From NCBI GenBank assembly GCA_015680685.1, contig MNCI01002855.1:1-64000 (forward strand): a stretch of DNA of 64,000 nucleotides, written 5' to 3'. The DNA is from Gnetum montanum (taxonomy: Eukaryota; Streptophyta; Gnetopsida; Gnetales; Gnetaceae). The notes beneath the pieces are model-generated. The model was not told where the DNA came from. It was given only the letters and a program-made list of their open reading frames with translations, and made no database searches. Shown here one piece after another: positions 12,086 through 26,446 of the stretch. Every line of letters begins with the position of its first letter. Position 1 is the stretch's first letter. The position numbers and the translations under genes were made by a program.

Positions 12086-13618
12086 AATAAGTTAACCTTT
12101 TCATGAACCCATGCAAGCCAATGGAAGCAACGCCTCAATGGATGGATAACCTCGCTCAATCTTTCAAATCACCTACTTACAACTTAGTCGTGGGGGAGAT
12201 GGCCATCCACACTAATCATTATAATGGCTCCTCAGTTTTTCTTAATTTTTTATTTTACACCTTTTTGTTTTACACTTTCTTTGTTTTTATACCTTTCTTA
12301 TTTTATACTTTGTTATTTTTCAAAATTTTTGTTTTGCAACATTGTTAGTATGTTTTATATTTCTTAAATATTTTACAATTTATTTTATATTTTTCCTTAT
12401 CTTGGTGTGAATTTTTCTTATTTTCTTATAAAAGTACTCTATTGGTAATAGGACACAATGGTGTTGTAGTTGTTGCTAATGGTGATTTGTATTTAATATT
12501 TTTGATTGCTAATGTCTAGTTTCTATTTCTAAATTTTGATGACTAATAACTAAGATTGGTTTCTATTTTCATGAAACAGGCAGTGAGTCCATGTCATCCA
12601 CCCATCCACAAACTCAATGGTTTTCCTTGTTTTGGAAATATGACGTCCCTTTTTCATTTATAAAACTTTAACAAACTTGTGGCCTTGGTCGTTTCCAAGC
12701 TTTGAAAAGATTCAAAGGTTTGAAAAGGGTGTGACTTCAAGGGGATTCAATACTCTTTGTACCTCTCTGCCATCTTGAGTGCATGTGTGTTTTTGTGGAT
12801 TTCTTACTATTCCATGTCAACTAATAACAGGAAGTTGAATAAGCCTTTGCATGGTGTGGTTTCCATTCAATAAAAAAAATAAAAACAAAATAAAAGAAAT
12901 ATATATATATATATAATTATGAAAATTCAAAGGACACCCCTTGGAAAAATTAAATGGGCTACAAGCACTAGTTATGGGACTAGAAAGACATGTTGCCCAT
13001 GCTTGAAGGTCCCCTCTAACTAAGGTTCTTTCTCACTTCTTGCTTCTCTTTTCTTCTTAAATAAGGAATGGTGGTTGTCCATGGGAGCATTCTTGCATCC
13101 CAAGGGGATGGACTAGTCTTAGAGTGGTGATGTAAAGTCACTAAAAGTGGTTGGTTTTGGTCTGGACTAAGGTTGGACTTTATCTAGTCATTTAATCACA
13201 AATTCCATAAGGGACTTCATGTGACCATGACTAGGACATCCATTCCATTCTCTCTCTCATCCATCAATGCTCTCCATAACTCACCTCATTGTCGATTTTC
13301 ATGTTTTTATTTCATGTCTTAGTTTGATGTGTTGAAATTCTTAAGTGGATTCTTTGGGTTTCATCCTTAACTTTTCGTAACCATTAATCAACTATGGGGC
13401 CCACGAACTCCTTAGTTGAGGTTATGCAAGGGAAAAAAGGGCATGTGCTACTATGGGAAGGACCCATGTGCATAACTCATGGTTTGGTTAGTTAAGTTCC
13501 TTACCCTTAGACATGGCTACAATCAAAATCTTCATGCACCCCATTGTGCATCCAATTGTGTGCTCCTTAAGGAATTCTTCTTTATGAAATCTCATTCTCT
13601 CCTCATCTTTCAATTTTT
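11690..13618 (+). mobile_element. Right arm of the inverted repeat: end of integrase and 3' internal region
   Basis: Continuation of the Athila-like element: the last part of integrase to about 12085, a short frame (12103-12240) containing NLVVGEMAIH, a T-rich spacer (12230-12420), a (TA)n tract at 12900-12917 and further untranslated sequence up to the assembly gap. The whole is matched in inverted orientation by 6490-8480. It probably represents the region between pol and the 3' LTR. I see no env-like protein in it. Confidence 0.65.
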
Positions 13619-13689
13619 NNNNNNNNNNNNNNNNNNNNNNNNNNNNNNNNNNNNNNNNNNNNNNNNNNNNNNNNNNNNNNNNNNNNNNN
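13619..13689. other. Assembly gap (71 N)
   Basis: Unknown bases. Sequence on the right (13690-14090) is untranslated-looking, with the phrase 'gagcccataactttcacatc', and holds no gene I recognise. Reading frames spanning the gap have no meaning. Confidence 0.99.
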
Positions 13690-14099
13690 GGGAGGGGAGT
13701 TTTTGCAATTTTTCAGAGCCCATAACTTTCACATCGTTTGTCCAAATCACTCCATTCTTTGATCCTGTCGCTACTAGAGGTAATTTCTTAGTCATGTGGG
13801 CCACAAATCTTAAGGTTTCTAATGAAAAATTTTCAAGATTTTTCTAACTGCCCCAAAGGGTTAATAAATAAAGTAATATTAAACCATCAATTTTTGAGAG
13901 TTTAACCCTTCCAACAAGCTCTAGTAAACTTAAAATTATTTATTAATATTCAAATACTAAAAAAATTATTAAAATAATCAATTAGGCCATGATCACAACT
14001 TAGCCAAAGTGTAACTACCCTGAGAGATAAGGTATTCCCAATGTTTTAAGTTACACATTAAGTGCTAATCCTTAGTCATGTTGTGATTACAAATGGTAC

Positions 14100-17000
14100 C
14101 TAAACCAAAATGCCTACAGGAAGGAGGACCATCACAACCAAAGGACAAATGGCCCAGAACTGAAAGGGGCCATGAAGAACAAGCTAAGGAGTAGGTAGCA
14201 GAAACTCATGCAACAAGACCTCTTTGGGAGGAGCCTAAAGTGGAATTTATTTGACATATTAATAAAGAAGAGATTGCAACTAAACAATCCCAAAGAGGAT
14301 AGGCATCAACACTTGTACTAAGACTCGAGGTCACATTGACACAAGCTTGGCTAGACATGATTAAGCCTCATGATGTCAAATGCTCAGTTCTCCAAGAGCT
14401 AAACTTTGGACCATTCTTGGAATATGCTCCATCAAAAGTTAAGACACAATTGAAAAGCTCTCCCATGTGGCCAATCATCATGACTAGTGGGGAGTAGTAC
14501 AAGGGAGAGATGTATCTCTTCTGGAATAGTAGGAAGGCAGGAGCCACTATGAGAATCAAGCACATCCAGGTGTCTTACTCAACAAACGCAATTGCGCAGG
14601 CTATTGGCTTGCCTGATTTTGGCAGTCATTTGGCAAAAATATCAATGAAAGCAAACCCTAAGGCAAAAGAAAGTAGACCTAGCAATGTTATAGGGTTGAC
14701 CATAAAAAGTTTGACATGCTCACACCGGTGGAATGTATATACTTCAAGATAGTAGCCTATCACCTCAATTTGATAGTGAGGCCCAACAAGGTGATAACCT
14801 TCTCTGCTCGTGCTTGTGCTGCTCTAAGCAGGAAATTCCCTGTTAACCTTCCATAACTAATCTATCTAGAGATAGACAAGCACTTCAAGGATAATGAACA
14901 TGGAAGGAAAACCCTACTATTTCCATGCCTCATTAGAAAAATTTGTAAATGGGGTAGGGATAGTTCACTACACCAATGATATGATTAAGCATACTCCCAT
15001 TGCCTCTTGATCTAAAATGATGAAGGATAAGATCTCTACCATATCAAAAGAAGAGGAGCATCTATTTCCACCTCCACCACCCACTCAAGAAACAATGCTA
15101 AAGGCTCACATAGCCATTGAACGCTTGCATGAAATCTAAGAGCAACTCTTGTATGAGTGAGAGCAACAAACAAGAACCAATGGTGGTGATCCATCTATAT
15201 ATCGTTCTGCAATAAGTCACCTCGATCAAGTGGCTTGAACAATAAGCTAGATGAAGAGATGTGGGCCAATATTCTTTGCCAAAAGGATGCAATTGCCCAT
15301 GAGGTCAAATCCTAGTGCCTAAGAGGTGACGTTGTCTCTCTCGCAATAATAGCAATTCCCAAAAATCTCTAAGAATGCCAGTACCTTTTCAATGTGCTTG
15401 GAGGAGGGTGAAGGAGCAACTATCTTGGTGATGCAGCACCAAGGGTAGGAGATAGTAGCAAAAGTGATGGCTAACAGAATCGTTGAAGCTTTGAACACAC
15501 CTACAACATCTATACTAGATGTTTCTGCACTAAAAGATGTGCAAACATCTATAAGAACTATGAGTGAAAGACTGAGTGCATCCTAGCATGAAGAATTATT
15601 GGATTGACTGGTGGGAATTGAGTAATCAATTCTAGGTATCTTTGATTTTTTAGATAATATCATCACAACCTAGTTGGAGCTACTTGAAGCAAAGGGCAAG
15701 TGCATCATTTTAAAAGGGCAACTTGAAACAGCTCAAGCAAAAAACCAACACTTGGTCACGGAGGTTGCTAAATTAAGAGCCCATCTTACTAATCCTGCAC
15801 TCCTCAACCTTGCACTTATAAGAAATGAATCTTTTAAACAGCTTCAAGATAGACTCAAACAAGTTCAGGTAAGGATGGTGATGGTCATCTTTAACTAGTC
15901 TATGGTTGAGGCCAAAACATATTTAGTTCAAAAGGGCTTGGTCCAAACACACCAAAAGAATGAGATGTTGATCACAAAAAATCATCACCTATAGAATGTT
16001 GATGTGTAGAAACAACAAATGTAAAAATTCATCCATCAACAATAGAAGCAACTAGCCAGGGTGAACACTAATCTTACAAGATTGGTAGTAGAGAATAGAA
16101 ATCTCTCCATGGAAGAAGTTTGTGCCTTACGTAAAAAATCTACAATTGAGATTACTGCCTAGAAAAATGAGGCTCTTAAATTTAAGAGAGTCAAGAACCA
16201 CTATAGAGATCAGGTTGGCCCATAGAAAGAAGTTAACAAAGGACACATCTAGATGACTAAGGAAAAAGTTAATTAGGCCTTCCAAAAACTCTAGAAAGGA
16301 AAAGAAGTATGGAAACCTATCATTGATGGGATAGATGCCTACAACAAAGCTAAGATCCACATGAAGGAGTTGCAAAAAGAAGAGATGACTGAATACATGG
16401 AGCTTGCCAATCTTAGATATGCAAACCTATCAATGTTGATTGTCAAATGATTGTGGTCAAAGTTAGAAAAATAGATGGCTAGCTCATACGTATTGTATGA
16501 GGTAGAGTTCAAGCACCACAAGGAGACCAATTAAAAGCTTGAGATTGCAAACGCTAAACTCAAAGTTCTAAGGGTAAGATTCATAGATCAAAGATGAACT
16601 ACTAAGAACTTGGCCAAAAGAATGAATGATTACCACGAGCTATAAAATGCAATTAGGGCATTTGACATCGAACAAGAATAGTTTGTCGTCTGGTTTATCA
16701 ATGTCAAGGAGTTATTCCCAACAATGCCCTACCCTTGGGATGTGCCCATTTCGGCCCACATTGGCAAAGTTGCATGGACAATGCATGATCCCACGAGTAA
16801 GGAGGAGAAGATGACAACATTGTTGAATGCTTTCTATCTTTCATTAGAAATTGCAGGAGCAGTAGGATAACCACAATAGCCTCAACCACTGCGTGTGCTT
16901 GAAGCAGGAGAAGGTCCCTTAGAACCTTAGGAACCTTCACCGCTTAGGACCATTTAATCTTCTCCATCATCTTCATGCCATTAGAAAAGAATGTGTTTGT

Positions 17001-17190
17001 CAAATTTTTTCATGGTGATCAATTTTGTAGTCTTGAACACTAGAAAATTTACTGATGATTGTATATCCCTACACTCAAGCACTTAGTGTTGTTTGTGTTT
17101 GTTATGTTTATTGTATGTTTGTCGTCACTTAATAACTCCATACCTTCCCAAATTTGTAGAGAACTTGAGGATGGGTTTTCATTTAATCAT
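14100..17190 (+). pseudogene. Unrecognised coiled-coil ORF of an LTR element (copy 2)
   Basis: A long decayed reading frame leads up to the LTR at 17198. Visible parts are 14500-14750 (LFWNSRKAGATMRIKHIQ, IGLPDFGSH), a Leu/Lys/Gln-rich coiled-coil segment at 15674-15890 (LLEAKGKCIILKGQLETAQA), a second charged stretch at 16080-16530 and the C-terminal part shared with the - strand copy at 3730-4333. After it come about 250 untranslated bases and the purine tract. Nearly all interruptions are TAG, TAA or TGA where Gln or Arg codons are expected. No polymerase, protease or integrase motif is seen, so the parent element looks non-autonomous or encodes this as an extra frame. Family unknown to me. 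The 5' LTR is not in view. Confidence 0.6.
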
Positions 17191-17197
17191 GGGGGTA

Positions 17198-18074
17198 TGA
17201 TGAATCATGGATTGGTTGTGTCGACTGGGCCTCATCAACTAGGCCTCGTTGACGCATGATTGGATGCGTTGACGTGACCCCGTCGACATAGTGTTTATTT
17301 TTGCCTATAAATAAATGCAATGGCATGTCTTGTCATAGTTGTAGCGAAGCTCTTACAGTTTATTTTCCACAATGTTAGAATATTTCCCAAGTGCCTACAG
17401 TAGAAGTCATTAAGTGTATGGATCTTTATTCGAGCACTGTTGTACCTAAGCATGGCAGTGTGTGCAGTAATAAAGACGAGCTTTCTGATAAACCTTGAAG
17501 CACTTTGGCTAGATTAAATAGTTTCTTCATGCATTTAATGTTTTCAACAATTTTATTTATTGATTTAAGAAATTAAGTAATTAATTATGGTAAACTAAGC
17601 TATGCTAAACTATATTAAGTAGTAATTAATTAAGCACATAAGTATGATCACTTCAAGCATGCACATGATGCTTGGTAATCCTGGTAACACTTAACATTTG
17701 GTAACTTGACAGTGTTATATGTGTTTAAGATGTGTATGAAATGTGGAACCAAATGCTTATGTTAAGATTAGTTAGATATTGGTTAGTTAGTTAGAGTAAA
17801 TTAGCAATTAAATTACTTCATTTCTTTCATCCTTTATCTTAAGCACCCAACACATAAAACATAAAAATAATAAAAATTATATGCCTTGATTACACTTAAT
17901 GGTACCTTTGCATATCACAAGTGTAATTGGAAAGATAATGAATGACTGTTAGAGCAAGTTCACTTCTTAGAGGCTAGTGTACTAGAAGACATAGAGTCCA
18001 CAAAATTCGACTGGATTGTGCATGAATGCTTAGTGATTAGTATGATTGAGTGTCAAGGTACTCATTGTTCATCA
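17198..18074 (+). mobile_element. LTR, family 2 copy 3 (3' LTR)
   Basis: Starts TGATGA just after the purine tract 'catgggggta' (17189-17197) and ends TTCATCA at 18074. Shared landmarks with the family 2 copies at 2668 and 4334 include 'cctataaataaatgc' (promoter-like, about 17303-17317), 'ggatctttattcgagc' and 'cacttagtg'-type ends. Its 5' part has repeated GTCGAC and GTTGACGC words (17218-17286) in the place where family 1 has GATATCGCG palindromes. Together with the upstream coiled-coil frame this is the 3' end of a + strand element. Confidence 0.75.
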
Positions 18075-18438
18075 ATTTTTAATTCAAATTCCATGCATTT
18101 CTTTAAAGGTTACAAATGTAAATTCCAATCTAATTGCAAAATCCATAAATGTACTTTTCTAATGCCCAAGGAAATGAAAATGCAATTACTATAGTGCCAT
18201 CCTTAGAATCAACCACTACTCATCCCAAACAAGATAAAAATAAAAATAAAAACAAAAAACAAAAAAATCAAGTGAGAAAATTATTTGTATGCAATGGATG
18301 TCGTTTATCATTCTTATGCCATGTGCTTAACATCAAGCATTATACCTACCACATGTAGAGTTGAATTATTAACTCCAACAATCCATAATTTGGGAATAAT
18401 TTTAAAAATTTAGTATCTATTGATATGCTTTAAATTTC

Positions 18439-18790
18439 AACCATCATTTGGAGTGAGGGTAATCTGCTTGTTTCTCAAGTTGAAGACCTAGATTTAAGCT
18501 TGGGTGTAACCACTCAAAGAGGTTAGGCTTTCGCTTATCTACCAACCTTCTTAGGAATCACTTAGTGAAATGAGTGTTGTAGCTCTGGGTGATAATCTTT
18601 AAAACATCAAACAATTACTTAAGTTCCAACAAAAAACCTTATTCCTCAATGCTCAATGTGGATAAAATCCTATATTTAATGCTTGTATTAGTAAATGAGT
18701 GAAAGGTTAACATTTTTTTGAGTGGTTGTACTCATTCTTGGACCCATGTTTTATTTTTTCTTGAACACATGTAAAACAAGAGGAAAACAA
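18439..18790. mobile_element. Fold-back element, copy 1 (partly decayed)
   Basis: The left half (18439-18600, 'catcatttggagtgagggta', 'ctgcttgtttctcaagt') recurs in inverted orientation in the right half (about 18613-18790, 'aatgagtgaaaggttaac', 'gagtggttgtactc'). The same two halves in the same arrangement occur at 19905-20250. The outer end of the right half is lost here. A short intervening stretch separates the halves. Confidence 0.6.
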
Positions 18791-18853
18791 TACCACTATT
18801 TACAATAATTTCATTTTTCAAATTCTTGTGCACATACTATACTAGTTCAAGTT

Positions 18854-19671
18854 TGATGAGTGGTGAGGTACCCCTACACTCAACCATACGAAAGACAAGC
18901 GTTCATGCACAATCTGGTCGAACTTCGCAGATAGACTAGTTGTGATATCTAGATAGTTACTCATTGATCGTAGTTTGCTGTCTTCCCACCTAGACTAGTA
19001 TTTGCTTTGTCACATATGATTTAGTCCAGTGTGAGGTGTATGATGTGTTTCCTATCACTATGCTACTCCTAGGGACAATGGAAAATAACTTTGTTTTAAG
19101 CTAAGAGGGAAAGGGAGAAGAGAGTCTAAGCTAGCCTAAGTGCGATAAGCATCCGTCCCTTAATCATCCGTACACATCTTGGACCTCGTGTACTACTGCT
19201 GGGATTACCAAGCGCATGTCCTAGGTACGCTACTAGGATACCAAGTAGTCACACTTAAATGCTCGTGATTAAGTTGTACTAATTCCGCGTTTAATAACAG
19301 GGATAGGAGAGGATGGTAAAGAGATATTAAGTAAGAAAGTAGTAAATAGCAGTTAAACTAAGTGAATGCTACAATGATGAAGTAATCTCAATCTTTATTG
19401 CTAGTCGTGTACATGTCCAAGTACGTCACACTTGAATAAAGGTTCCATACAATTACAAGCATCACACTGTAGGCATGCACTAGAGAAAGGGTTGAGAGGA
19501 AAAAACTGACAAAAAGATCCTACTCTAATACTAACTTCCTATTACTTTCCCACATGCCCAATTGTGTATTTATAGGCTCACACAGGAACCATGATATCGC
19601 GTATCTGATATTGCTAGCCAGGCCGCGATATTGTGTACCCGATATCGAGGGTCTGATATTGGGACTCATCA
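18854..19671 (-). mobile_element. LTR, family 1 copy (probably solo)
   Basis: Bounded by TGATGAG (18854-18860) and CTCATCA (19665-19671). It is very similar to 5447-6248 and to the reverse complement of 62243-63074, with the 'gtacccctacactcaacc' start and GATATCG palindrome remnants at 19590-19650. The flanks are AAGTT and GATAT, so no target duplication is seen; short repeats of 'gggtctgatat' just inside and outside the right end suggest a local rearrangement erased it. Confidence 0.8.
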
Positions 19672-19904
19672 GATATCAGGGGTCTGATAATAGCACCTAG
19701 TTAACAAGGGTCTGATATTAGCACCTGACAAACCACGATTCATAAAAGTCATACTTATGCATTGTTATATTCCTTTTTAATTATTCTAAATTATCATGTT
19801 GGTTATATGTTTTTAAGTGTAAGGATAGTGATTCTTTTGGTTTTGAAACCCACATGAGCATACTATAAGGAAATATCAACTAGTTTAGCCTGAAAAATCA
19901 AAGG

Positions 19905-20250
19905 CTACCACTTGGAGTGATGGTAAGGTGCTTGTTTCTCAAGTCGTAAGCCTAGGATTTGAGCTTAGGTGCAACCACTTGAAGGAGGTTAGGCCTTTGA
20001 TTATCCACTACCCTCCCAGGACCCTACCTTAGTGAGATGAACATTAAGCCTCTCGGTGACAATGTTATTTTTAGCTTAGAAATTCATAAAAGGATCATCA
20101 CCCAAAGGCTTAATGCTCATGTTGCCAAAGTGAGGTCTGGGAGGGTTTGTGGATGAGTGAAAGGCTAATCTTTTTTAATTAGCTACACCAAGCTTGAATC
20201 CATGTGTTGCAACTTAAGAAATAAGCACTTTACCATCACTCTAAATGATG
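19905..20250. mobile_element. Fold-back element, copy 2 (near complete)
   Basis: Two arms of about 150 bases, 19908-20067 and 20090-20245, are inverted copies: 'ttggagtgatggtaaggtgc' at the left end answers 'gcactttaccatcactctaa' at the right end, and 'cattaagcctctcggtgac' at the inner left answers 'tcacccaaaggcttaatg' at the inner right. The loop is about 20-30 bases. The arms contain 'ctcaagtcgtaagcctagg', loosely like a tRNA-derived internal promoter, so arms may descend from a SINE. No coding capacity. Confidence 0.65.
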
Positions 20251-20341
20251 ATTCCTTTAGCTTGAAAAAATCATATTTCTAAAAAACATAAACCAAATTA
20301 CATTATAAAATTCATATGTTATTTGTATGTTATAATAGTAA

Positions 20342-20498
20342 GGGGTGGGGAGCATTGGAGGGGGTGTTGGAACTCAAAATAATTGAAACATAGGTACACC
20401 ACAAGATATGTAGTCCTCATAGAACATCATAAGTTAGCATTGCCCACCAAGATCAAACCCATGACTTACCACTATGCTTAACACCTCATTATTGTACA
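20342..20498 (-). mobile_element. tRNA-like SINE, copy 1
   Basis: Read on the - strand it begins GAGGTGTTAAGCATAGTGGT, similar to an RNA polymerase III A box, followed by 'gggtttgatct' (B-box-like) and ends with 'gttccaacaccccctcc'. A second copy with the same start and end lies at 60131-60285 on the + strand, 40 kb away in unrelated surroundings, which supports a mobile family. Confidence 0.7.
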
Positions 20499-21134
20499 TT
20501 ACAATAGTAAATGGAAAAAGCCTAAGACAATGATAATGATGTACATTACAAAAGCACTCTTACAATGATTAAAAAATTTGTTGGTAACCAAAAAAAGAGG
20601 GAAAAAAAGAGAGAAAAACTAAGTTTTTTTTGGAAACTAAAAACTAGAAATTTTTATTACATCTAGGAAGTGGCAAATAACTTGTTAGACGCTTACAAAG
20701 CCTCAACATAGTTTTTTAATTAGTGCAAAATTTTCTTGTGTTTAAATTTCAAATAAACATAACATCAAGCTTAGGTAAATGTAAATAAATAATAGTTTAT
20801 TAAATTTGTTAAAATTTGAAATTGAAATACTAAAGAAAAAAATGCTTTATCAAATGTTATGGTTGCGAAAGGTTGAGCTCATTCATTGATAGATATTTTT
20901 TTTTGAGAGGGTGGGGGAAGGGCAGTGTAGTGGAGGTGGGGGGTTGTGTGTGGTCCATTGAAATTGTCTCTGTTGCACCTTAACACTCATGCATGTCCAT
21001 TGTGGCGATTCATGTATCTTCAATGATCTAGGAATATCTGTTTAAATAAAATAAAAAATGACTTTAATTTCAACCAAGCAAATAGAATAATGGTATGCAC
21101 TTCCATTATCAAATGAGAGGTTGAAGGTGTTAAA
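20499..21134. other. AT-rich intergenic sequence, no gene seen
   Basis: Homopolymer-rich sequence with no coding signal on either strand. A G-rich patch at 20911-20952 is the only feature that stands out. Confidence 0.6.
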
Positions 21135-21400
21135 GACCCAGCCATTTATCATATGATAGATTAACCTTTGGTGCATTGACCAACTCCCAAAATTTTTTGG
21201 TAAGGTGGGCATGAGACTTTAAGTAAGGTAAGCATTAGACTATTAGTAATGATCCCTTCCTAAGGTATGTCGTGACCCACCCATTTATTGATATGATAGA
21301 GTAACCTTTACACTGACCTAAAAATGTGTGGTAAGGTGGGCATGAGACTTTAAGGTGAGCATTAGACTAATAGTCTTTGAGTGACGATCCCTTCCTATCT
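21135..21400 (+). repeat. Tandem duplication of about 138 bp upstream of APX
   Basis: Unit 1 (21135-21260) and unit 2 (21273-21395) both start 'gaccca(g/c)ccatttat', continue with 'atatgatagattaacctt' type sequence, 'ggtaaggtgggcatgagac' and end 'gatcccttccta'. No coding content. Confidence 0.8.
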
Positions 21401-21475
21401 AACCATGATAGTTGACTTGAAAGTTTCCAGTCATAAGTTTGATTACGGCAAACAACGCTAAATTAAAAAATTCTA

Positions 21476-21684
21476 ATTGAATTATACTGCATGATAATTG
21501 AACTATACATGTATCTATCTTATAATTATTTTGGGGTTCAATCACCAAATGGCAGAGATTTACTGGATTTGCAAAACACTGACCATTGAATTATACTACG
21601 GAAAAATTGGACAATATATATGTGGCTATCGTATAATTATTTTGGGATTCCACCACCAAATGGCGAAGATTTGCTGAATTTGCA
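21476..21684 (+). repeat. Tandem duplication of about 109 bp upstream of APX
   Basis: Both units begin ATTGAATTATACT (21476 and 21585) and share 'ataattattttggg', 'caccaaatggc' and a 'gatttgctgaatttgca' end. The units lie 0.5-0.7 kb upstream of the APX start codon and could contain promoter-distal elements, but no function is visible. Confidence 0.8.
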
Positions 21685-21815
21685 TGTTGAATGTCAGGGA
21701 AACATTTGTTGTTGATGTCTATATCCCTCGTTACTTGGCCGATAAACATATATTTATGAGGACGGATCTGGTCGGGGCGGGATAGAGGAAGCGCAACGGT
21801 CGCGCTTGTGACGGC

Positions 21816-21823
21816 TGACGTCA
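21816..21823. promoter_or_regulatory. TGACGTCA bZIP-type site upstream of APX
   Basis: A perfect eight-base palindrome TGACGTCA about 360 bases upstream of the APX start codon, in the GC-richer proximal promoter. TGACG/ACGT-core palindromes are bound by plant bZIP (TGA-type) factors in stress and salicylate responses. Presence is seen; binding is inference. Confidence 0.45.
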
Positions 21824-22048
21824 ATATACGATAAGCCGAAAAAAAAAACCCCCCCAATTCTAAGGTTCAACGTTAAAATGAATGATAGTTCCAACAACCT
21901 CAGCATCAAACCGTAGCCGTCGGATGGCGCGCTAGCTGCCACAGGGCCGTCCGATTGAGTCCACGTTTAACATAATGCAGCAGAGTTCAGTGAAAGAATG
22001 TGTGGCCGCTGTGTTTATCATGACGCCTATTTAAGTCCACGACCAGAG

Positions 22049-22057
22049 CATAAATAG
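22049..22057 (+). promoter_or_regulatory. Probable TATA box of APX
   Basis: 'cataaatag' lies about 130 bases before the APX ATG in a region with no upstream competing gene. A transcript start 25-35 bases further would give a leader of roughly 100 bases. 'tatttaag' at 22028 is a weaker alternative. Confidence 0.5.
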
Positions 22058-22181
22058 CTGCTGCAATCTCTAATTTGAGTAGGAGCATTTTTCGTCCTTG
22101 ACAGTGCTTCTGCATTTCCATTGCTTCTGCATTTCCATTTTCATTTGATCGATCTTCAATCATTCAGCCCTGACAGCAGCC

Positions 22182-24976
<2,795 letters not shown>

Positions 24977-26446
24977 GATGTCTGTTGAAGATCTCTTTGG
25001 AGAAGCTTTTTTGAGGTAGTTGTGCAATTTAGGAATGCGCAAACTTGGCTGTTAATAATTTTATATTTCAGACCAAATGTATTGGATCCCATCTGGATCC
25101 GATGGTTGAACTGTTAAAATCTGGAACTGTTTTAAGGCTGTCCAGATTGGTTATATTCATGTTTCCTGTTAGCATATTTGCTGTTATAGTTAAACCTAAT
25201 TACAGAGTTGATTTCGTTCTTTCTATTGCTGTATGCTCTCATAAATTGCTTTTATTCTAGCTTTCTAGCTTAAGTTGCGTGCCCGTAACAGATTCTTCTC
25301 TGTTTGGACATTTGTTAGACGTTCATATTTGTAATGAAACTGTTGTCCTGGATTCAGCTGCAATAAGAACATATATAATCAACTCGCGTTTTGCTAACGG
25401 ATGAATAAACTGAACTGTAGCTGCTGGCTTGTCATAGGCATCGCTTGTTTCAGAAATTTATGGCGCACACCTTACTAGCCTTGCTAAAAATTTCTATTTC
25501 TTAAGGTTTTCTTAGGTGGATTGAAAATCCTCTCTCTTTATTTGTTTGATGATCCTCCTGCATTGCTACATGTCAACTATGCCTGAACATCTTTATTTGG
25601 TCTAGCATAATCCCAGCCTAATCACCGTATTTTGCAAGTATGAGCTAATTAGAGGTGGCGTTTAGTATCTATGAGGGTTACACTGATGATAGGAGTGCTT
25701 CAGTGCTAATATACCGAATAATTTCTAGCTTGATGCTGAATTAGTTCAGTGGTAAATCAATACACCAATATACATGCAGGAACTCTTTTAAAGCGTAATT
25801 TCTACAGGGAAAGCAGGATTAACCGTGCGGGGTAACATCTCGCAGTTAAACCTAAATCTTTGTTTTAACTAACGTGTAGGTTCGGCACGATGTTAGTTGT
25901 CATTATTTACTGAAGCAAATAGGCATGTTTTGAGATCTTTCCTTAAGTTCGACTTTACTAAATCATCCTAAGCAGCCTTTGTGGTTGGGTTGTATAAAAC
26001 GGTTGGGTTATATTAAACAGAATCCATCTTGTTCTATCATCTAGTGGGCAGTTTGCTCTGCACTTTTAACTTGGACCTGAAATTTTCACCTTTCACGTTG
26101 CGTGAGCATGCAGTTTTAAACTCACTTTGAAATTTGCACCTTGCTACTTACCTTACGACCTTGCGCCAGTCTGCACTCTTTACCTGGTGCAATATGTGTC
26201 AGCGTGTAACTGATGCTGTATTTACGTGAAGGGAAAATTAAGTTGTAATAACTCTCGAGAGAAGAGAGTGGGTATAAAGATAAGCTACATTTACAATGAT
26301 ATATATGATTATCATACGAATGTCATAGGCAGTTTGTTTTTAGGTATCTACCGATTATTTAATGTTATTATTGTTAGAAGGTTTATTTGACTTAATAAGA
26401 TTGATATGTAAATATTATCGGTAGATTTTTCGGTTTCTGCTGATCG
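24977..26446 (+). other. APX 3' flank, no further gene
   Basis: Sequence after the APX stop. The first few hundred bases should be 3' untranslated region; an AATAAA at 25404-25409 and 'caataagaac' at about 25360 are candidate polyadenylation signals. Nothing coding is recognisable to 26446. Confidence 0.5.

Noticed and set aside
13479-13847. Open frame across the N gap on the + strand
   Set aside because: Its length depends on unknown bases and the flanks are untranslated retroelement sequence.
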